Assembly (NCBI RefSeq): GCF_026735165.1 | Contig: NZ_JAPQES010000001.1 | Span: forward strand, 1,302,001 to 1,366,000 | From: Clostridium ganghwense | GTDB lineage: Bacteria; Bacillota; Clostridia; Clostridiales; Clostridiaceae | DNA: 64,000 nt | Direction of reading: 5' to 3' | Shown here: positions 1 to 9,608 of the stretch, one piece after another | How the letters are laid out: every line of letters begins with the position of its first letter | How positions within the stretch are numbered: position 1 is the stretch's first letter | Position numbers and translations under genes: made by a program | Notes under the pieces: model-generated | Told to the model about the DNA's origin: nothing | Database searches by the model: none | The model's input: only the letters and a program-made list of their open reading frames with translations

Positions 1-820
1 CTCTACCATTCTTGGTAGGTGTTATTATTACCTCTGCTCCTTTTTTCTCTATCTCCTTGATTTTCTCTTTGCTTGCCCTCTCAGTAACTACAACAATAGT
101 TTTTGCTTCTGAATTAAGATTTAAAACTTTTGCTTCTAGTGATATTCTTCCACTGCTGTCTACAATTACTCTAATTGGATCAGCACCTTCTTTTTCTTCT
201 AACCTAGTAGTAAGTTTAGGGTCATCTGCCAAAACAGTTCCGATACCCACCATTATTGCAGATACTCTATTTCTTATTTGATGCACATACTTTCTAGATA
301 ATTCATTTGTAATCCATTTTGAATCACCAGTATAGGCAGCTATCTTTCCATCTAAGGTCATAGCAGTTTTCATTATGCCAAAAGGAAGCTTTGTAGTTAT
401 ATATTTTATAAAAATATCATTAAGCTCTTTTACTTCATCTTCAAGAACACCACATGTTACCTTTATACCTGCTTCTTCTAATATACTTATGCCTCTTCCC
501 GCTACCAGCGGATTAGGATCCTTCATACCAATTACTACTTCTTTTATGCCATTTTTAACAATAGCCAAGGCACAAGGTGGAGTTTTGCCATAATGAGAAC
601 ATGGCTCTAAAGTAACATACATCTTTGCACCATTAACATCTTCTACGGCATTTCTAAAAGCATTTACTTCTGCATGAGGTCCTCCATAAAATTCATGGTA
701 GCCTTCTCCGATTATTTTATTATCTTTAACGATAACGGCACCAACTAAAGGGTTAGGCTTAGTATATCCTTCTCCTCTTTTAGCTAACTCAATAGCTCTT
801 TTCATATATTCTTGGTCCAT
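1..820 (-). CDS. ribD: Bifunctional riboflavin deaminase/reductase RibD (3' end outside window)
   Basis: Translating the minus strand from the ATG at 820-818 gives about 273 residues of RibD, which is usually about 365 aa; the rest lies beyond the window edge. The N-terminal half is a zinc cytidine-deaminase-like domain with the ligand motif GGPHAE (H49, E51) and the PCSHYGKTPPC motif (C74, C83). The start of the reductase domain follows from about residue 146 (GIMKTAMTLDGKIA). The enzyme deaminates and then reduces the pyrimidine intermediate after GTP cyclohydrolase II in riboflavin synthesis. A good ribosome site (GAGGTGATTTA) precedes the start. It is the first gene after an FMN riboswitch, so it is very likely the first gene of a rib operon continuing leftwards. 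Confidence 0.95.
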   Translation of the reverse strand, partial: MDQEYMKRAIELAKRGEGYTKPNPLVGAVIVKDNKIIGEGYHEFYGGPHAEVNAFRNAVEDVNGAKMYVTLEPCSHYGKTPPCALAIVKNGIKEVVIGMKDPNPLVAGRGISILEEAGIKVTCGVLEDEVKELNDIFIKYITTKLPFGIMKTAMTLDGKIAAYTGDSKWITNELSRKYVHQIRNRVSAIMVGIGTVLADDPKLTTRLEEKEGADPIRVIVDSSGRISLEAKVLNLNSEAKTIVVVTERASKEKIKEIEKKGAEVIITPTKNGR

Positions 821-1012
821 TAAATCACCTCGAATTTTATAAAATTAATTTATATTAAATTTTAGATTTCAATAACTTTAACTTAAGGGATTTTTTGATG
901 GAAGAAAATTTAATTGATTATTAGATATGATGCCCTTATGAGAATTAAAAATGTGTGGGCATATATATTAACACCTATGAATTGAAATTATTAACTTATC
1001 CGCAACATTAAT

Positions 1013-1052
1013 CCAAAAACAAAAGCCCTGAAAATTATATTTTCAGGGCTTA
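1013..1052 (-). terminator. FMN riboswitch expression-platform terminator
   Basis: The stem AGCCCTGAAAA / TTTTCAGGGCT is followed on the minus strand by a T-rich tract. It lies about 70 nt downstream of the riboswitch aptamer and about 190 nt before ribD, where a premature terminator controlled by FMN would sit. The stem sequence CAGGG also occurs in the aptamer, which fits switching, but the antiterminator pairing was not worked out. Confidence 0.85.
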
Positions 1053-1120
1053 ATTATACAAATTAACTGCATGTGAATAAATCAACAATAATTCACATTG
1101 ATATCAGTATACAAAATCCA

Positions 1121-1252
1121 TTAATCCATTCTACCATCCAGACTTTACTGTCGGTACTGGAATCTCACCAGATCAACAACAATACAACTTGTACTATTGC
1201 TCGCGGACTATAACCGCCGGTCGGGAATTTCACCCTGCCCTGAAGGATTAAA
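1121..1252 (-). promoter_or_regulatory. FMN riboswitch (RFN element)
   Basis: On the minus strand the conserved RFN blocks occur in order: TTCAGGGCAGGGTG, AAATTCCCGACCGGCGGT, TAGTCCGCGAGC, then GGTGAGATTCCAGTACCGAC and the closing GTCTGGATGG. These are hallmark sequences of the FMN aptamer that shuts off riboflavin genes when FMN is abundant. It precedes ribD and a terminator, so control is probably by premature transcription termination. The leader is long (about 430 nt from aptamer start to the ribD start). Confidence 0.96.
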
Positions 1253-1339
1253 GCTATCCTTTATTAAGTTTTAAAATGTTTACACGTAAAGAATATCACT
1301 TCTTCAACTTTATGTCAATATGAATTGTTAAAAAATTCT

Positions 1340-2716
1340 CTAAAGTTGTTCTTGGAAATATTCTACATCTTTGTCTCCTGTACCATTCTTATTAATTTTC
1401 TTTCTTATCTCACCATTTCCCATTCCAGTATCAAAATACTCTTTATAATAAATCCACTCTCCTGATACATTTATATCTGTTGAAAATACATTACGCAGCT
1501 TTGTTTTTTGTGTTCCATCTATTTGCATCTTATATAGTGTTGCACATTCCATAGTTGAATATCCTGTTGACATTTTAATTGGATCTGAGTCGTTTGAATA
1601 ATATATCCATCCATCATTAACATTTAAACAAAATGCAGAATCATCAGATACTTTTATATCCTTACTGCCATCTAGAGAAACTTTATAAATTTTATTATTA
1701 TCAGAATGATTTATATAATAAACTTCATTTCCTACTGTGTTTATATGATATCCTTCATTCTTTGTAAGCTGAATCTTATTTGTACCATCTGTCTTAATTT
1801 TATATATACTTCCTACGTATCTTGCTCTAAGATTCTTAAAATACTCATTATCTATTGTATTATATATAATCCAATTTCCACTTAAATTAATTTCTGTAAC
1901 TTCATCATCACAAAGCTTAACTTTATTGCTTCCATCTAAAGCTGCTTTATATAATTTATTTTCATCTGAACGATTCACATAATATATACTGTCTCCTGTA
2001 ATAACACAACTTTCTGCATTATCTAATACTTTTGTATCACCTGTACCATCTGTTTTTACCTTATATAAATTATTTTGCCAATCTTTTTCGCCAGACTCAA
2101 ATAATTCATAATATAACCAATCGCCTACAATATTTAAATTTGATGCATAATACATCTTTTTCTTATTTATTTTTGTTAACCCTGTACCATCTTTTTTCAT
2201 TTTGTATAAATCTGCTACATCCCAATATTGACTTGAAGTAAAATAAAGAAAATCGTCTTTTTCTGTAACCCAGCCTTGGTTTACAGTATTACCTGATGTA
2301 TTCCCTAATTCAATATTTGAATTTTCAGGTATATCAATATCATTTTTAATATCAAACTTAAAATCTACTTTTTTATTTAACTTTTTATTGTTTTTAGAAT
2401 AAATTTTATCTTCTATTGTTAAAACATAGTTCTCGCCTTTTTTATATCCATTTACAGGTGATTTAACTAAAATAGCTTCCCCATTATCAGCCGATGTTAT
2501 GGAAACCTTTACTTCATTATTTTTACTATCCTTAACTACAATGCTCTTCTTTACATTATCATTGACTTCAACTGAATCACTAAATCTAATTTTCCATGCC
2601 TTATTACTATCTACACTCTTACCATCTGGTATGTTTTTAGCTTGTACAAAAACTGGTTGAAAAGCAAACATAGCAAACATACTTACAGTAACTAAATTTC
2701 TACAATATTTTCTCAT
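1340..2716 (-). CDS. Secreted DUF5050-type beta-propeller protein with N-terminal Ig-like domain
   Basis: 458 aa with a signal peptide (residues 1-26, cleavage near VQA-KN). Residues 30-125 form an SbsA-type Ig-like domain typical of clostridial exoproteins (KAWKIRFSDS, then a PVNGYKKGENYVL hairpin). From about 145 to 445 there are repeated blades of the form LYKxxxDGTxxxKL... WIYY, the signature of DUF5050/prolyl-oligopeptidase-like propellers. No catalytic triad is visible, so a binding or scaffold role at the cell surface is more likely than an enzyme. It shares the Ig-like module with the proteins at 12984-14312 and 46274-47803. No terminator is obvious between its end and the FMN riboswitch downstream. 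Confidence 0.85.
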   Translation of the reverse strand: MRKYCRNLVTVSMFAMFAFQPVFVQAKNIPDGKSVDSNKAWKIRFSDSVEVNDNVKKSIVVKDSKNNEVKVSITSADNGEAILVKSPVNGYKKGENYVLTIEDKIYSKNNKKLNKKVDFKFDIKNDIDIPENSNIELGNTSGNTVNQGWVTEKDDFLYFTSSQYWDVADLYKMKKDGTGLTKINKKKMYYASNLNIVGDWLYYELFESGEKDWQNNLYKVKTDGTGDTKVLDNAESCVITGDSIYYVNRSDENKLYKAALDGSNKVKLCDDEVTEINLSGNWIIYNTIDNEYFKNLRARYVGSIYKIKTDGTNKIQLTKNEGYHINTVGNEVYYINHSDNNKIYKVSLDGSKDIKVSDDSAFCLNVNDGWIYYSNDSDPIKMSTGYSTMECATLYKMQIDGTQKTKLRNVFSTDINVSGEWIYYKEYFDTGMGNGEIRKKINKNGTGDKDVEYFQEQL

Positions 2717-2865
2717 CTTTTTACCTTTACCTCCAATATTTATTATTTTATGATTACTATTTATAATTATATAATATTTTCCTGATTAATAAAACAACCT
2801 ATTTCCCATATACATGGTATATTATGTATTATTCTTACAAACACTAATTTAAAGGAGGTGCCCTT

Positions 2866-3057
2866 ATGTTAAGCATAGATAGAGCCAAGAAAATAATGCA
2901 ATCCGAATCAAACATTGAGGTTATATATAATAATGTTCCTATATGGATTGAAGATATAAATGAAAAAAGAAATTCAGTACAAGTTAGAAATTTAAGAGAT
3001 AATAATTGCCTGGTAGTATCATCTTCTGATTTAACTGAAACAGGAAGAATTCTTTAA
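2866..3057 (+). CDS. sspH: H-type small acid-soluble spore protein
   Basis: 63 aa matching the SspH family over its whole length: MLSIDRAKKIMQS at the N-terminus, the central PVWIExL-like segment (VPIWIEDI), then VQVRNL. These small proteins are made in the forespore and bind spore DNA or persist in the core. The ribosome site AAAGGAGGTG is 7 nt before the ATG. It lies just upstream of, and co-oriented with, the germinant receptor operon (28 bp gap), so it may share a forespore-specific promoter with it. Confidence 0.93.
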   Translation: MLSIDRAKKIMQSESNIEVIYNNVPIWIEDINEKRNSVQVRNLRDNNCLVVSSSDLTETGRIL

Positions 3058-3085
3058 TTAAAAATATAAACATGGAGGTATTATT

Positions 3086-4561
3086 ATGGAAAAATCACTT
3101 CTTACAAAAAATTTTAAAAATAATATAGATTTAATTTCAAGTAAAATACCTTCAAATTCAAATTTTATAATTAGAGATTTAATTTTAAAAGGAAATATAA
3201 AATGTGTTATTTTGTATATAAATGGTCTTTCAAACCAAGAGTATATAGAACGTGGTATAATTTATCCTCTTTTATTTAAAATAGATGAGGAATTAGATAA
3301 TAGAGAAAATATTTGTTCCTATCTTACCCAAAGGTATATATCTTGTTATGATTGCAAAATAACACAAAATATAAATGATATATGTTATAGCTTAAAACAT
3401 GGTAAATGTATTATATTAACAGAAAATAATGATTCCTGTATTATATGCAACACTATAGGGGGAAGTTATAGATCTATCACAGAATCAACTATAGAAACTG
3501 ATATAAGAGGTGGAAAAGAATCCTTTGTTGAAAGTTTAGAAATTAATATAGCACTTATACAGCAAAAACTGAAAAATAAAAATTTCAAAATGGAAAGTTT
3601 TATTATAGGAGATGAAAGCGAAACAGATGTAGTCCTTATGTATGTAGAAAATATTATTGACCCTAAAGTATTAAATAACATAAGAGAAAAACTAAAATCC
3701 ATAAAAGCTCCATATATCCCAGATGTAGGTTATTTATCTCAACATATGGAAGAATATACGTTTTGTAGTTTTGCGGAAACCAAAGTAACTGAAAAACCAG
3801 GCAAAGCTATATCAGATATGCTTCAGGGTAAAGCTGTGATAATGTTAAATGGTTCTCCTCAAGTAATTATATTACCTGCAGTTTTTATAGAATTTTTTCA
3901 AGCCTTTGAGGACTATTCAAATAGATTAGTTTTAGGTAATTTTGATAGACTTTTAAGAATTGCGGCTATTATTATTGTTTTATTACTTTCTCCTGTATAT
4001 CTTACTTTATTGGAATATAACGTTAGATTTTTACCTTTACCCCTTATTAAAGTACTTATAAACTCAAGACTTGGAATACCTCTTTCTCCATTTTTAGAAG
4101 TACTGTCCATGGAACTTATAATTGAGTTTTTAAGAGAAGGGGGAATAAGACTGCCTACCCCTATAGGGCAAACGCTTGGTATAGTTGGTGGTATAGTTTT
4201 AGGAGAAGCTGCAACTAAAGCAGGGATAGTAAGTTATGTTACCCTTGTGGTGGTTGCAGTAGGAGTAATTTCAACCTTTGTTATACCTAACTATGAAATG
4301 AGTATTACTATTAGATTTTTACGATTTCCTCTAATAATTTTGGCTAAACTATTCGGTTTTTTTGGAATAATATCAGGTTTATACATTATATTTCTATCCA
4401 TAGTTAGTAAGGATTCTTTTGGTATACCTTATTTTTCTCCTTTTGCCCCTTTAAGAAGCAGTGGTCTAAGAGATACTATTTTAAGAGCTCCTTTAAAAAA
4501 TTTGAATTCAAAACCTAAGATTTTTAAATTTACTAAAAATAAGGAGAAAAAAAATGAATAG
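3086..4561 (+). CDS. gerKA: Spore germination receptor subunit A (GerA/GerKA family)
   Basis: 491 aa, the usual length for GerA-family A subunits. The N-terminal 270 residues are hydrophilic, with conserved GerA elements (IRGGKESFVESLEINIALI; then VGYLSQHMEEYTF). A C-terminal block of about five membrane segments follows (residues 290-460), including the conserved PLPLIKVL and LREGGIRLPTPIGQTLGIVG stretches. A, B and C subunits assemble in the spore inner membrane and respond to small-molecule nutrients. The gene overlaps the next one by 8 bp, showing translational coupling. The germinant cannot be told from sequence. Confidence 0.96.
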   Translation: MEKSLLTKNFKNNIDLISSKIPSNSNFIIRDLILKGNIKCVILYINGLSNQEYIERGIIYPLLFKIDEELDNRENICSYLTQRYISCYDCKITQNINDICYSLKHGKCIILTENNDSCIICNTIGGSYRSITESTIETDIRGGKESFVESLEINIALIQQKLKNKNFKMESFIIGDESETDVVLMYVENIIDPKVLNNIREKLKSIKAPYIPDVGYLSQHMEEYTFCSFAETKVTEKPGKAISDMLQGKAVIMLNGSPQVIILPAVFIEFFQAFEDYSNRLVLGNFDRLLRIAAIIIVLLLSPVYLTLLEYNVRFLPLPLIKVLINSRLGIPLSPFLEVLSMELIIEFLREGGIRLPTPIGQTLGIVGGIVLGEAATKAGIVSYVTLVVVAVGVISTFVIPNYEMSITIRFLRFPLIILAKLFGFFGIISGLYIIFLSIVSKDSFGIPYFSPFAPLRSSGLRDTILRAPLKNLNSKPKIFKFTKNKEKKNE

Positions 4562-5636
4562 TAAAATAACTCAAAGGCAATATATAGCTATTATTCTAAG
4601 TTCTTTTATAGGAGTTGGAATTATGTCTCTAGCATCAGATGTATGTGAAAAAGCCCAGCAAACTGGATGGATATCTGTTTTCATAGGATGTTTATATCCT
4701 CTTATTCTCCTACTTATAACCTCTTATATAGATAACAAAATGGATCATAATGATTTTTGGGTCATAATCAAAAAACTATATGGGAAATATCTAGGTTGTA
4801 TAATATTGCTTATGTTTATAATAAATTCCTTTTTCTTTCAAGCTGACATTATAGCTAGTTATAGCAATATATTAAAGAGTTCAATTTCTACCATGTTTCC
4901 TCATGTTATAATAGTATCCACAGTAGTTTTATTAAGCATAGCTAGCACTAGAAAAGGTCTTACTATAATAGGTCGCTTGTCTGAAATTTCTCTTTATTTT
5001 ATAATTCCTATGGTATTTATTCCTATAGTTTATCTTCGTAGAGGAGATATTACTAATTTACAACCTTATTTTAATTCTAGTGAAACTGTTCTCTCTGCAG
5101 TTCCTAAAAGTTTATTAGCCTATAATGGAGCAGAAATATCTTTCTTTATAATTGCTTCTATATATAACAGAAAAAGCACTAAAAAATCTGCTATCGTTGC
5201 TAGTTTAACAGTTGCAGTACTATACACCTGTACAGTACTTATGACTATATACTATTTTGGATGGGAACTAACTTCACAACTTAAATTTCCCCTCCTATTT
5301 CTATTTAAACAAGTTCGCCCTCCAATTTTTTCTGATTTTACAGCTATATTTATGATAATTTGGAGTACAACTATAATGATAACTTTATCTATTGAACAAT
5401 TTTTTCTTTGTTATAGTGTTTCTAAACTGTTTAACTTGAACTACAAAAAAAGTTGTGATATAGTTTTACCCTTTTTATTAATAATGTCATTAATTGCTGC
5501 AATTTACGATACATTTAGGATAAAACTAGTAGGTATTGCCTCTCCCTATCTTGCAGGATTGGTTTTTATATTTGCATTAATATCTTTTCTACTAACTTTC
5601 TTTAGAAGTAGGAGGAAAACAAACGTAAACATCTAA
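4554..5636 (+). CDS. gerKB: Spore germination receptor subunit B, copy 1 (GerAB/GerKB permease)
   Basis: 360 aa, ten predicted membrane segments, of the amino acid permease-like spore germination family (GerAB/ArcD/ProY). It starts MNSKITQRQYIAIIL, as is usual for clostridial GerKB proteins. The start overlaps the end of the A-subunit gene by 8 bp and is preceded by AAGGAGAAAAAA. This subunit is thought to form the germinant-binding channel-like component. It is closely related to the next gene, clearly a tandem duplicate. Confidence 0.95.
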   Translation: MNSKITQRQYIAIILSSFIGVGIMSLASDVCEKAQQTGWISVFIGCLYPLILLLITSYIDNKMDHNDFWVIIKKLYGKYLGCIILLMFIINSFFFQADIIASYSNILKSSISTMFPHVIIVSTVVLLSIASTRKGLTIIGRLSEISLYFIIPMVFIPIVYLRRGDITNLQPYFNSSETVLSAVPKSLLAYNGAEISFFIIASIYNRKSTKKSAIVASLTVAVLYTCTVLMTIYYFGWELTSQLKFPLLFLFKQVRPPIFSDFTAIFMIIWSTTIMITLSIEQFFLCYSVSKLFNLNYKKSCDIVLPFLLIMSLIAAIYDTFRIKLVGIASPYLAGLVFIFALISFLLTFFRSRRKTNVNI

Positions 5637-5667
5637 CTTGAACTTACTAAAACTGAGGAGAAGAAAC

Positions 5668-6750
5668 ATGAATAGCAAAATAACTCAAAGACAATATACT
5701 TCTATTATTTTAAGCGCTTTTATAGGAGTTGGAATTATATCTCTAGCATCAGATGTATGTAAAAAAGCTCAGCAAACTGGATGGATATCTGTCTTCATAG
5801 GCTGTTTATATCCTCTTATTGTCCTACTTATAGCCTCTTATATAGATAACAAAATGGATCATGATGATTTTTGGAACATAATCAAAAAACTATACGGGAA
5901 ATATCTAGGTTATATAATATTGCTTATGTTTATAATAGATTCCTTTTTCTTTCAAGCTGACATTATAGCTGGTTATAGTAATATACTAAAGAGCTCAATA
6001 TCTGATATGTTTCCTCATATTATAATAGTATCCATAGTAATTTTATTAAGCATAACTACCACTAGAAAAGGTCTTACCATAATAGGACGTTTATGTGAAT
6101 TTTGTCTTTATTTCATATTTATTATTATATTTACTCCTATAGTTTATCTTGATGGAGGATATATTACTAATTTACAGCCTTATTTTGATTCTACTGAGAA
6201 GATTATATCTGCAGTTCCTGAAAGTTTATTTGCTTATCAAGGTTCAGAAATAGCTTTCTTTATAATTGCTTCTATATCTAATAGAAAGAGTACTAAAAAA
6301 TCTGGTATTTGGGCTACTTTAATGACTGCATTACTATATACCTTTACAGTATTTATGAGTATATATTATTTGGGATGGGAACTAACTTCACAGCTTAAAT
6401 TCCCCGTTCTGTTTTTATTTAAACAAATGCAACCTCCAATTTTTTCTGATTTTACAGCTCTATTTATGATAATTTGGAGTACAGTTATAATAATAACTTT
6501 ATCTATTGAACAATTCTTTCTTTGTTATAGTATTTCTAAAATGTTTAACTTGAACTACAAAAAAAGCTGTGATATAGTTTTACCTTTTATATTAATATTG
6601 TCATTAATTGCTGCAATTTACGATACATTTAGAATAAAAGTAGTCGATATTGTAACTCCTTATCTTGCATTATTGATTTTTATATGGGCAGTAATATCTT
6701 TTATACTAACTTTTTTAAGAGTAGGAGGAAAAACAAATGCAAAAATCTAA
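5668..6750 (+). CDS. gerKB: Spore germination receptor subunit B, copy 2 (GerAB/GerKB permease)
   Basis: 360 aa from the ATG at 5668. That start is chosen because GAGGAG lies 8 nt upstream and the protein then aligns residue for residue with copy 1; a longer frame from 5638 lacks both supports. Identity to copy 1 is high throughout, both in protein and DNA. Differences concentrate in the middle membrane segments (for example YIFIIIFTPIVYLDGGYI against YFIIPMVFIPIVYLRRGDI), where specificity might differ. It overlaps the C-subunit gene by 14 bp. Confidence 0.95.
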   Translation: MNSKITQRQYTSIILSAFIGVGIISLASDVCKKAQQTGWISVFIGCLYPLIVLLIASYIDNKMDHDDFWNIIKKLYGKYLGYIILLMFIIDSFFFQADIIAGYSNILKSSISDMFPHIIIVSIVILLSITTTRKGLTIIGRLCEFCLYFIFIIIFTPIVYLDGGYITNLQPYFDSTEKIISAVPESLFAYQGSEIAFFIIASISNRKSTKKSGIWATLMTALLYTFTVFMSIYYLGWELTSQLKFPVLFLFKQMQPPIFSDFTALFMIIWSTVIIITLSIEQFFLCYSISKMFNLNYKKSCDIVLPFILILSLIAAIYDTFRIKVVDIVTPYLALLIFIWAVISFILTFLRVGGKTNAKI

Positions 6751-7837
6751 ATTCTTGATTTTAATTTTATTTATACCTTTAGTTTTTTCTGGATGCTTTG
6801 GTTATGAACCTATAGAAAAGTTAGGAATAGTAGTTGGTATAGGAAATGATTCATACGAAGAAAAAAAGTCTCAATATTCTAGCACCTTCGAAATACTAGT
6901 GTTTAAAGGTAATAATGAGATAGATAGTGTAGCATTAGAAGGTAAAAGTAACACTATATATACTACTATCAATGAACGTCAAGTTAAAGAAAATAAATTC
7001 TTAGTTACAGGTGCAGAACAAGTTTATCTATTTAGTGAGGAAAGAGCTAGAGCTGGCGTAAAAGATGTACTTGACGCTTTCATACGAGACTTTATGAGAA
7101 ATGAAAAAAGCTTTGTTGCTGTAAGCAAGCAGTCAACAAAAGAAGTGTTTTCTCTTAAAACCCCTTTTGCTATTTCTACTTCAGAAAATTTACACGGACT
7201 CTTAGAATTCGCTCATAATGCTAATTTTTTCTCTCCACATATTAACTTACTTAGATTTATGCGAATGTATACTCAGGAAGGTAGAGATATAGTTGTTCCC
7301 TATATTCAAATAAAAGAAAACATTCCACAAATTACAGGATTAGCTTTATTTAAAGGTGATAAAATGATAGTAAAAGTATCTCTAGAGGAAGCTAGCCTAA
7401 TAAATTTATTAAGATCAAGTGATGGAAAAGGTTTTTTAAGTGTAACTTCTAAAAAACCTGAAGAGTATATTGACTTTAATGGTAAAAACAAAAGAAAAGT
7501 TAAAGTTTCAAAAGAAAATGGAAACTTAAAATACGATATTTTTGTTAATCTCAACGGTTACTTAACTGTCAATTCTTTAGTAGAACAAAATAAAACCTTA
7601 GCTGAACCTGAAAAAGTAGGAAAAATATTTGCAGAACAACTTGAAACTGCTCTAAATAATGAAATATCTAAAATAAAAAACAACTATAAAATAGATTGTC
7701 TAGATTTAGGTAAATATGCTGTAGCAAAGTACGGTAGAGGAAAAGGGTATGGTAGTGATGAAAGTTTTTGTAATGCTAAAATAGATGTTCATGTAAATGT
7801 AAAGGTAAATTCATCTGGAAGGAAAGTAGATAAGTAG
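6737..7837 (+). CDS. gerKC: Spore germination lipoprotein subunit C (GerAC/GerKC family)
   Basis: 366 aa lipoprotein: signal peptide with lipobox VFSGC (Cys20), followed by GYEPIEKLGIVVGIG, the typical GerC N-terminus. The C-terminal third carries the conserved KIFAEQLETAL...ISKIKNNYKIDCLDLGKY pattern of Ger(x)C proteins. It is the outer lipid-anchored subunit of the germinant receptor. The start ATG follows GTAGGAGGAAAAACAA inside the end of the second B gene, so the four genes form one A-B-B-C operon. Confidence 0.96.
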   Translation: MQKSKFLILILFIPLVFSGCFGYEPIEKLGIVVGIGNDSYEEKKSQYSSTFEILVFKGNNEIDSVALEGKSNTIYTTINERQVKENKFLVTGAEQVYLFSEERARAGVKDVLDAFIRDFMRNEKSFVAVSKQSTKEVFSLKTPFAISTSENLHGLLEFAHNANFFSPHINLLRFMRMYTQEGRDIVVPYIQIKENIPQITGLALFKGDKMIVKVSLEEASLINLLRSSDGKGFLSVTSKKPEEYIDFNGKNKRKVKVSKENGNLKYDIFVNLNGYLTVNSLVEQNKTLAEPEKVGKIFAEQLETALNNEISKIKNNYKIDCLDLGKYAVAKYGRGKGYGSDESFCNAKIDVHVNVKVNSSGRKVDK

Positions 7838-7926
7838 TTAATATATCTAGATTATTGTTGAAAATAAGTTTTCTTAGTGATACCATTATTTATATTAAGT
7901 AATCCTATAGAATTTGGAGGAGAAAA

Positions 7927-8169
7927 ATGGTATTACATGATATTATGAAATACATTGAAAGTGAATATGATATTATTAATTCTACACCTTGTGAAGTTTG
8001 TGGAGATTCATATATAGCTGAAGATTTAGAAATACATATAGTAAATGATATTCCTTATGATGTTTGCATTTGTACTTGTGCAAAATGCGGTCATGAAAAA
8101 TTATTCAAATTTTGTGCTCCCTTTACAGATGAAGAACTATTACAGGAAGCAAAAAAAAGTATGCAGTAA
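7927..8169 (+). CDS. Small cysteine-rich zinc-ribbon-like protein
   Basis: 80 aa, family not recognised. It contains CEVC (Cys22/25) and CAKC (Cys51/54), the spacing expected of a two-knuckle zinc ribbon, plus additional cysteines at 47, 49 and 63. The predicted fold is beta-rich between two short helices. GGAGG precedes the ATG. It is 89 bp after the germination operon and ends at a strong terminator, so it may be expressed with it or separately. A nucleic-acid or protein-binding role is possible but not demonstrated. Confidence 0.75.
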   Translation: MVLHDIMKYIESEYDIINSTPCEVCGDSYIAEDLEIHIVNDIPYDVCICTCAKCGHEKLFKFCAPFTDEELLQEAKKSMQ

Positions 8170-8181
8170 GTATACAGTAAT

Positions 8182-8218
8182 AAAAAAATAATGTTGCGAT
8201 GCAACATTATTTTTTTAT
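8182..8218. terminator. Bidirectional intrinsic terminator
   Basis: Stem ATAATGTTGC / GCAACATTAT with A- and T-rich flanks on both sides, between converging genes (the small zinc-ribbon gene and pepT). Confidence 0.85.
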
Positions 8219-8226
8219 TACTTTTT

Positions 8227-9450
8227 TTATTTTGCATATAGTTCTATTATTTTAACAATTACATCTACAGCCTTTTCCATTGCAAAAGTAGGAATAAATT
8301 CATATTTCCCATGGAAATTATGTCCACCTGTAAATAAGTTTGGAGTTGGAAGACCCATATAAGAAAGTCTTGCTCCATCTGTACCTCCTCTTATAGGAAC
8401 TACCTTTGGAACCACTTCACACTCTTCCATAGCTTTAAATGCAGTATCTACAATATGTTTTACTGGCTCAACCTTTTCCTTCATATTATAGTATTGATCC
8501 TTTAGATCTAGTTCTACAGTACCTTCTCCGTATTTTTTATTTAAACTTTTCACTACACTAGACATTATATATTTTCTTTCTTCAAACTTATCTTTATCAA
8601 AATCTCTTATTATATAATTAAGCTTTGTTTCTTCAACTTCTCCCTTTATTGAAGTAAGGTGATAAAAGCCTTCGTATCCCTCTGTGTGACTTGGAGTTTC
8701 TTCATCTGGAAGTATGAAAATAAGTTCATTTGCAATTACCATAGAATTAATCATTTTGTTTTTTGCACTACCTGGATGAACATTTCTACCTTTTATAGTT
8801 ATTTTAGCTCCAGCTGCATTAAAGTTTTCATATTCAAGCTCTCCAACAGTTCCTCCATCTACAGTATATGCAAAATCTGCATTAAATTTCTCAACATCAA
8901 AATGATCTGCACCAGCACCTATTTCTTCATCTGGCGTAAATCCAACCTTAATAGTTCCATGCTTTATTTCAGGATGGTTAATTAAATATTCTACAGCTGT
9001 CATAATTTCAGCTACTCCTGCTTTATCATCAGCTCCCAAAAGAGTTGTTCCATCTGTAGTTATTAAATCTTTTCCTACATATTCTTTAATTTCAGGAAAA
9101 TCTTCAACCTTTAATACTATATTTTGTTCCTCATTAAGTACTATATCTTTTCCATCATAGTTTTCAACAATTTTAGGATTAACATCTTTTCCACTCATAT
9201 CTGGTGCTGTATCCATGTGAGCTATAAATCCTATTGTAGGAATCTCTTTATCTGTATTAGCTGGAAGTGTTGCCATTACATATCCATTATCATCTACAGA
9301 TACATCACTCATACCCATTTCATTTAGTTCCCTTGCTAACTCTTTAGCAAGAACTCTTTGTCCTTCTGTACTTGGAGTAACATTACTCTCCTCATCTGAT
9401 TTAGTATCATATTTAACATATTTTAAAAACTTATTTACTACTGCTTCCAT
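8227..9450 (-). CDS. pepT: Peptidase T (tripeptide aminopeptidase)
   Basis: 407 aa, standard length for the M20B peptidase PepT, a cytoplasmic dinuclear-zinc enzyme releasing the N-terminal residue of tripeptides. Motifs seen: HMDTAPD (His78, Asp80), LGADDKAG, the catalytic [16 protein letters not shown], and the C-terminal [11 protein letters not shown] with the last zinc ligand. GGAGAGAGTGGGAA lies before the ATG at 9450. It appears monocistronic. Such enzymes recycle peptides in proteolytic clostridia. Confidence 0.96.
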   Translation of the reverse strand: MEAVVNKFLKYVKYDTKSDEESNVTPSTEGQRVLAKELARELNEMGMSDVSVDDNGYVMATLPANTDKEIPTIGFIAHMDTAPDMSGKDVNPKIVENYDGKDIVLNEEQNIVLKVEDFPEIKEYVGKDLITTDGTTLLGADDKAGVAEIMTAVEYLINHPEIKHGTIKVGFTPDEEIGAGADHFDVEKFNADFAYTVDGGTVGELEYENFNAAGAKITIKGRNVHPGSAKNKMINSMVIANELIFILPDEETPSHTEGYEGFYHLTSIKGEVEETKLNYIIRDFDKDKFEERKYIMSSVVKSLNKKYGEGTVELDLKDQYYNMKEKVEPVKHIVDTAFKAMEECEVVPKVVPIRGGTDGARLSYMGLPTPNLFTGGHNFHGKYEFIPTFAMEKAVDVIVKIIELYAK

Positions 9451-9608
9451 TTCCCACTCTCTCCTTCTCTATCATATATAGTAATCCAGTAGTGTCTACT
9501 AATAATTACTTACAATTGTAGACTTCAAAATCTTGCAACTGGTAACCTATGGAATAAAACCCCTACTATATATTATAATGTACATTTAATAATTTACAAT
9601 GTACTAGC

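Noticed and set aside
8659-8985. 108-codon plus-strand frame opposite pepT
   Set aside because: Shadow of a strongly conserved enzyme gene.
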